In this document: positions 17,299 through 19,894 of the stretch, piece by piece
Numbering within the stretch: position 1 is the first letter of the stretch
Layout of the letters: every line of letters starts with the position of its first letter
Source of the DNA: Actinomycetes bacterium
Lineage (GTDB): Bacteria; Actinomycetota; Acidimicrobiia; Acidimicrobiales; Palsa-688
Reading direction: 5' to 3'
Assembly: GCA_021808665.1 (NCBI GenBank)
Contig: JAKBBA010000022.1
Coordinates: 1-19,894, forward strand
DNA length: 19,894 bases
Notes under the pieces: generated by a model
Databases searched by the model: none
Seen by the model: the letters and a program-made list of their open reading frames with translations, nothing else
What the model was told of the DNA's origin: nothing
Translations under genes and position numbers: made by a program

Positions 17299-19605
17299 AT
17301 GGTCCAGTTCTTAGACCCAACGCGACGCAAAGCGACTTCCAGCCAACCGGCATCAAGCCACCAGCAGGCGCCGACGTCGGGCTCCAGAGTCCCCCCTCAC
17401 AACCTTGACGCCGAGAGGTCCCTCTTGGGAGCGATGCTTCTCTCGAGGGACGCCATAGCCGCGGCTATGGAGATATGCGGATCGGAAGATTTCTACAAGC
17501 CAGCTCACGCGCACATCTTCGACGCGATAGCGACCCTTTACAGCATCGGAGAGCCGGCGGACCCGGTGACGGTGGCTGACGAACTCGCCAGAGCTGGGAT
17601 CCTGGACCTGTCAGGGGGGTTGCCAGCCCTCATCGCACTGCAGGCAGACACTCCTGCGACCACGAACGCAGCGCGGTACGCCCGGATAGTGGAGGAGCAC
17701 GCTCTCCTAAGGCGACTTATAGCGGTAGCGAGCGAGATCGCTGAGATGGGCTACAGCCTTCCTGACGACGTGGTATCAGCCCTCGACAGAGCCGAGAGCC
17801 TCGTCTTCGACGTAGCGGAGCGTAGGGTGACTGACAGTCTGCGGCCTCTCGCCGAACTTTTGGCTGCGAGCATGGACCGTCTAGAGCATCTCTATGACCG
17901 GGGCGAGTCGATAACAGGGGTTCCGACTGGTTTTATCGACCTCGACGAGAGACTCTTCGGTTTGCAGCCCAACGCCTTGATCATTGTCGGCGCTCGTCCT
18001 GCCATGGGAAAGTGTGTCAGCTGGGACGCCCGGATTGTCGATCCCGACAGCGGAGTGCTCCGCAGCGTCGAAGAGGTTTGCGATGCTAAGAGTGGAGTTT
18101 TGAGCCCTGTCGGCGCTGGGCCGGACGGCGTAGATTACCTCGGCTGGGTCCGTTCGGCTCGCGAGGCGACAGGGTCTGACTCAGGGTCTAGTCAAGATTG
18201 CTCGGTCAAAGTGATCAGTCTCCACCACGACCAGACCTTGAGGCCTTCGACGGTCGGAGCTTATGTCTACGACGGGCTCAAGCCCGTGTTCACGGTCCGA
18301 ACCCGCCTCGGAAGGCGGATCAGGACCACGGCCAGTCACCCCTTCTTGACTCGGGCGGGCTGGCGGAGGCTTGCCGATCTGGCACCGGGAGTGGAGATAG
18401 CGGTGCCGGCTTCGCTCCCGGTTTCAGGGACTTCATACGCGAGCGATTCCGAGCTGGCCTCTATCGCCGCTGGCGTAGTCCGAGACGCCCGAATCGAATG
18501 CGATGACACCTCGGGCGGTTTGGGCCAGGGCATCTTCAAGCTTGAGCCGGGCGCTTTGAGGGCGTTTCTCGGCGAACTAGCCCGGTTCACCGCCGAGGCC
18601 GCCGGTACAGCGTTTGCATCGGATTCCTCGTTCCCGGCCGCTGGAACCCTGGTTTTCCAGGGCTGCTCTCGGCGGGTGGCGACGGACATCTGCCATCTGC
18701 TGTTGCGCCTTTCGTTGCTGTCGAGCCTGCGCCTAAGAGCAGTCGAAGTCGGCGGTAGGACCCTCGCTCTGTGGGAGGTGGAGATAGTCGGATCCCACCG
18801 GGGTTCGGACGTCTACTGGGACGAGGTAGTCGCAATCGTCCCCGACGGCGTAGACAGGGTGTACGACCTCACAGTCGAAGGCACCCATAACTTTGTCGCC
18901 GACGACATGGTCGTCCACAACACGTCGTTCGCTTTGGGTATCGCCGCCCACGCAGCCGTGGAGGCAAGGGTCCCCACTCTGGTCTTCTCCTTGGAGATGG
19001 GACGCGACGAGATAACCAACAGGCTATTGGTGTCGGAGTCGCGAGTCGACGCCAACCGCATGCGAAACGGCAAGCTGCAAGAGCCGGACTGGCCGAAGAT
19101 CAGCGCTGCCGTAGGACGCCTGGGTGACGCCCCGCTGTTTATCGACGACAACCCCAACACCACGGTGATGGAGATCCGGGCCAAGGCTCGAAGGCTAAAG
19201 GCACGCCAGGGAGGACTAGGCCTCATCATCGTCGATTACCTTCAGCTGATGTCGGGCGGTTCCTACGAGAACCGCCAGTTGGAAGTCTCCTCGATCAGCC
19301 GCGGTCTTAAGATCCTTGCACGCGAGCTCGAAGTTCCTGTGGTAGCGCTGTCGCAGCTATCTCGCCAGTTGGAAGCTCGCTCAGACAAGAGGCCGGTCCT
19401 AGCCGACCTGCGAGAGTCGGGCTCCTTGGAGCAAGACGCCGACGTGGTCATGTTCTTATACCGCGACGAGGTCTACAACCCCGAATCCCCCGACAAGGGC
19501 ACGGCTGAGGTGATAGTCGCCAAGCACCGTAACGGTCCTACAGGGAAAGTCCAACTGGCCTTCTTGGATCACTTCACCCGGTTCGTCAACATGGCCAGGG
19601 TGTAG
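17299..19605 (+). CDS. dnaB: Replicative DNA helicase DnaB, intein-containing precursor
   Basis: DnaB is the hexameric helicase that unwinds DNA at the fork. The 768-residue precursor contains a 303-residue intein; removing it leaves 465 residues, a normal DnaB. The N-terminal domain starts at VPPHNLDAERSLLGAMLLS (31-49). The RecA-like domain begins TGFIDLDERLFGLQPNALII and reaches Walker A GARPAMGK (231-238), where the intein interrupts before T542. After it come TSFALGIAAHAA, VFSLEMG, Walker B LIIVDYLQLM (642-651), ALSQLSRQLE and the DLRESGSLEQDADVV motif. That last motif is another known intein site, and it is uninterrupted here. The ATG at 17299 is the only in-frame start after a stop at 17263-17265. 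I see no strong ribosome-binding site, so a leaderless or weakly initiated mRNA is possible. Confidence 0.96.
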   Translation: MVQFLDPTRRKATSSQPASSHQQAPTSGSRVPPHNLDAERSLLGAMLLSRDAIAAAMEICGSEDFYKPAHAHIFDAIATLYSIGEPADPVTVADELARAGILDLSGGLPALIALQADTPATTNAARYARIVEEHALLRRLIAVASEIAEMGYSLPDDVVSALDRAESLVFDVAERRVTDSLRPLAELLAASMDRLEHLYDRGESITGVPTGFIDLDERLFGLQPNALIIVGARPAMGKCVSWDARIVDPDSGVLRSVEEVCDAKSGVLSPVGAGPDGVDYLGWVRSAREATGSDSGSSQDCSVKVISLHHDQTLRPSTVGAYVYDGLKPVFTVRTRLGRRIRTTASHPFLTRAGWRRLADLAPGVEIAVPASLPVSGTSYASDSELASIAAGVVRDARIECDDTSGGLGQGIFKLEPGALRAFLGELARFTAEAAGTAFASDSSFPAAGTLVFQGCSRRVATDICHLLLRLSLLSSLRLRAVEVGGRTLALWEVEIVGSHRGSDVYWDEVVAIVPDGVDRVYDLTVEGTHNFVADDMVVHNTSFALGIAAHAAVEARVPTLVFSLEMGRDEITNRLLVSESRVDANRMRNGKLQEPDWPKISAAVGRLGDAPLFIDDNPNTTVMEIRAKARRLKARQGGLGLIIVDYLQLMSGGSYENRQLEVSSISRGLKILARELEVPVVALSQLSRQLEARSDKRPVLADLRESGSLEQDADVVMFLYRDEVYNPESPDKGTAEVIVAKHRNGPTGKVQLAFLDHFTRFVNMARV
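18013..18921 (+). mobile_element. DnaB intein at the Walker A motif, endonuclease apparently decayed
   Basis: The intein covers precursor residues 239-541. Splicing block A is CVSWDARIVDPDSG with the nucleophile Cys1. Block B is RIRTTASHPFLTRAGW with the TxxH motif (TASH). Block F is VYDLTVEGTHNFVADDMV, and the C-terminal block G is VVHN with the terminal His-Asn. The next extein residue is Thr, a valid +1 nucleophile, so a class 1 splicing reaction looks possible. The central part aligns by eye with a LAGLIDADG endonuclease: CSRRVATDICHLLLRLSLLS and LWEVEIVG resemble its second half. The acidic motifs seem lost, with LASIAAGVVRDA and FLGELARFTAEAAG in their places, so homing activity is probably dead. 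Until spliced, the helicase lacks a continuous P-loop. Confidence 0.9.
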
Positions 19606-19628
19606 CAGCCCCCTTTTTGGCGTAATGG

Positions 19629-19894
19629 CTAGAAGGGTGTGGGCATGGCGGCGATGATGTTGTTGATGTGGATGTTGTCGGCGGGGACCGAGCCTTGGTA
19701 GGTGGCGTCGCCGAAGCTGAAGACTCCCCCGTCGGACCCGATCAGCCAGTAGCCGTGGCCTGTGGGTGTGGGCATGGCGGCGATGATGTTGTTGATGTGG
19801 ATGTTGTCGGCGGGGACCGAGCCTTGGTAGGTGGCGTCGCCGAAGCTGAAGACTCCCCCGTCGGACCCGATCAGCCAGTAGCCGTGGCCTGTGG
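19629..19894 (-). CDS. C-terminus of a [14 protein letters not shown] repeat protein (5' partial)
   Basis: Reading leftward from the window edge to a TAG at 19629-19631, the frame encodes 87 residues: two copies of a 43-residue unit plus a final Phe. The unit contains [20 protein letters not shown], then [20 protein letters not shown] and PTP. Repeats of the type [22 protein letters not shown] are common in secreted or cell-wall proteins of Acidimicrobiia and other actinobacteria and probably form beta-propeller-like blades. The protein's catalytic or targeting part, if any, lies beyond the window. It converges on dnaB with a 23-bp gap. Confidence 0.85.
   Translation of the reverse strand, partial: TGHGYWLIGSDGGVFSFGDATYQGSVPADNIHINNIIAAMPTPTGHGYWLIGSDGGVFSFGDATYQGSVPADNIHINNIIAAMPTPF
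19635..19892. repeat. Two tandem 129-bp direct repeats
   Basis: Bases 19635-19763 and 19764-19892 are the same 129-bp unit, identical at every base I compared, and the next copy may begin at the window edge. The period equals 43 codons, so the repeat keeps the reading frame of the minus-strand protein. Identity even at third codon positions points to recent duplication or gene conversion. Confidence 0.93.

Noticed and set aside
16903..17314. Overlapping open frames of about 100-120 codons on both strands between dnaA and dnaB, checked for rpmH
   Set aside because: Neither translation resembles ribosomal protein L34 (no Lys/Arg-rich 'KRTYQPN' pattern) or any family I know. They run across DnaA boxes and have no clear ribosome-binding sites.
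19606..19628. C-run and T-run after dnaB as a terminator
   Set aside because: The gap has CCCCCTTTTT but only a 3-bp possible stem, too weak to call.
19635..19892. Tandem repeats considered as CRISPR or a mobile-element end
   Set aside because: The units are contiguous with no spacers, the period is a multiple of three, and they translate to the [14 protein letters not shown] protein repeat.

Overview
The window looks like the chromosomal replication-origin region of a flagellated, moderately GC-rich actinobacterium. The order dnaA-dnaN-recF-DUF721/dciA-gyrB-gyrA-DUF3566, the TTGTCCACA-type DnaA boxes and the many GTG/TTG starts are actinobacterial. The [14 protein letters not shown] repeat protein at the right edge is common in Acidimicrobiia, so that class is my best guess. 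This is inference from gene content; there is no rRNA or other phylogenetic marker to confirm it.

Region 1 (1-6940, + strand) is a compact late-flagellar operon. It begins with the 3' part of a degenerate FlhF-like protein, then a small two-helix membrane protein of unknown function. These are followed by flbD, the stator pair motA-motB, fliL, a probable flgN chaperone, the hook-filament junction genes flgK and flgL, and the assembly factor fliW. Most junctions are overlaps or short gaps.

Region 2 (6977-15254, - strand) carries the gyrase and replication genes reading away from the origin: dnaN, recF, dciA, gyrB, gyrA, a DUF3566 membrane protein, and a 144-residue CsrA-family protein. The CsrA protein holds two CsrA domains in one chain. 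It is the last gene of the gyrase unit and faces fliW tail to tail. FliW is the known protein antagonist of CsrA, so a flagellar post-transcriptional switch sits exactly where the flagellar and replication blocks meet.

Region 3 (15255-17298) is the origin. The dnaA-dnaN spacer (15255-15495) has an AT-rich stretch, a CTA-CTA-CTG trio like a DnaA-trio, DnaA boxes and a perfect 11-bp inverted repeat. dnaA (- strand) follows. The 402-bp dnaA-dnaB spacer has a second set of DnaA boxes. The arrangement suggests a bipartite oriC with dnaA in the middle.

Region 4 (17299-19605, + strand) is dnaB, the replicative helicase. It diverges from dnaA in the place where rpmH/rnpA usually lie. A 303-residue intein splits its Walker A motif between Lys and Thr. 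The intein's splicing blocks look intact, but its LAGLIDADG endonuclease appears decayed. Initiator (DnaA), helicase (DnaB), probable helicase loader (DciA), clamp (DnaN) and gyrase all lie within about 11.5 kb.

The right edge (19629-19894, - strand) is the C-terminus of a repeat protein. Two 129-bp coding repeats there are identical base for base and run into the window boundary.

The points most worth a second look are the single-chain tandem CsrA opposite fliW, the P-loop intein in an origin-linked dnaB, the predicted origin-unwinding element, and the FlhF-like protein without a P-loop.
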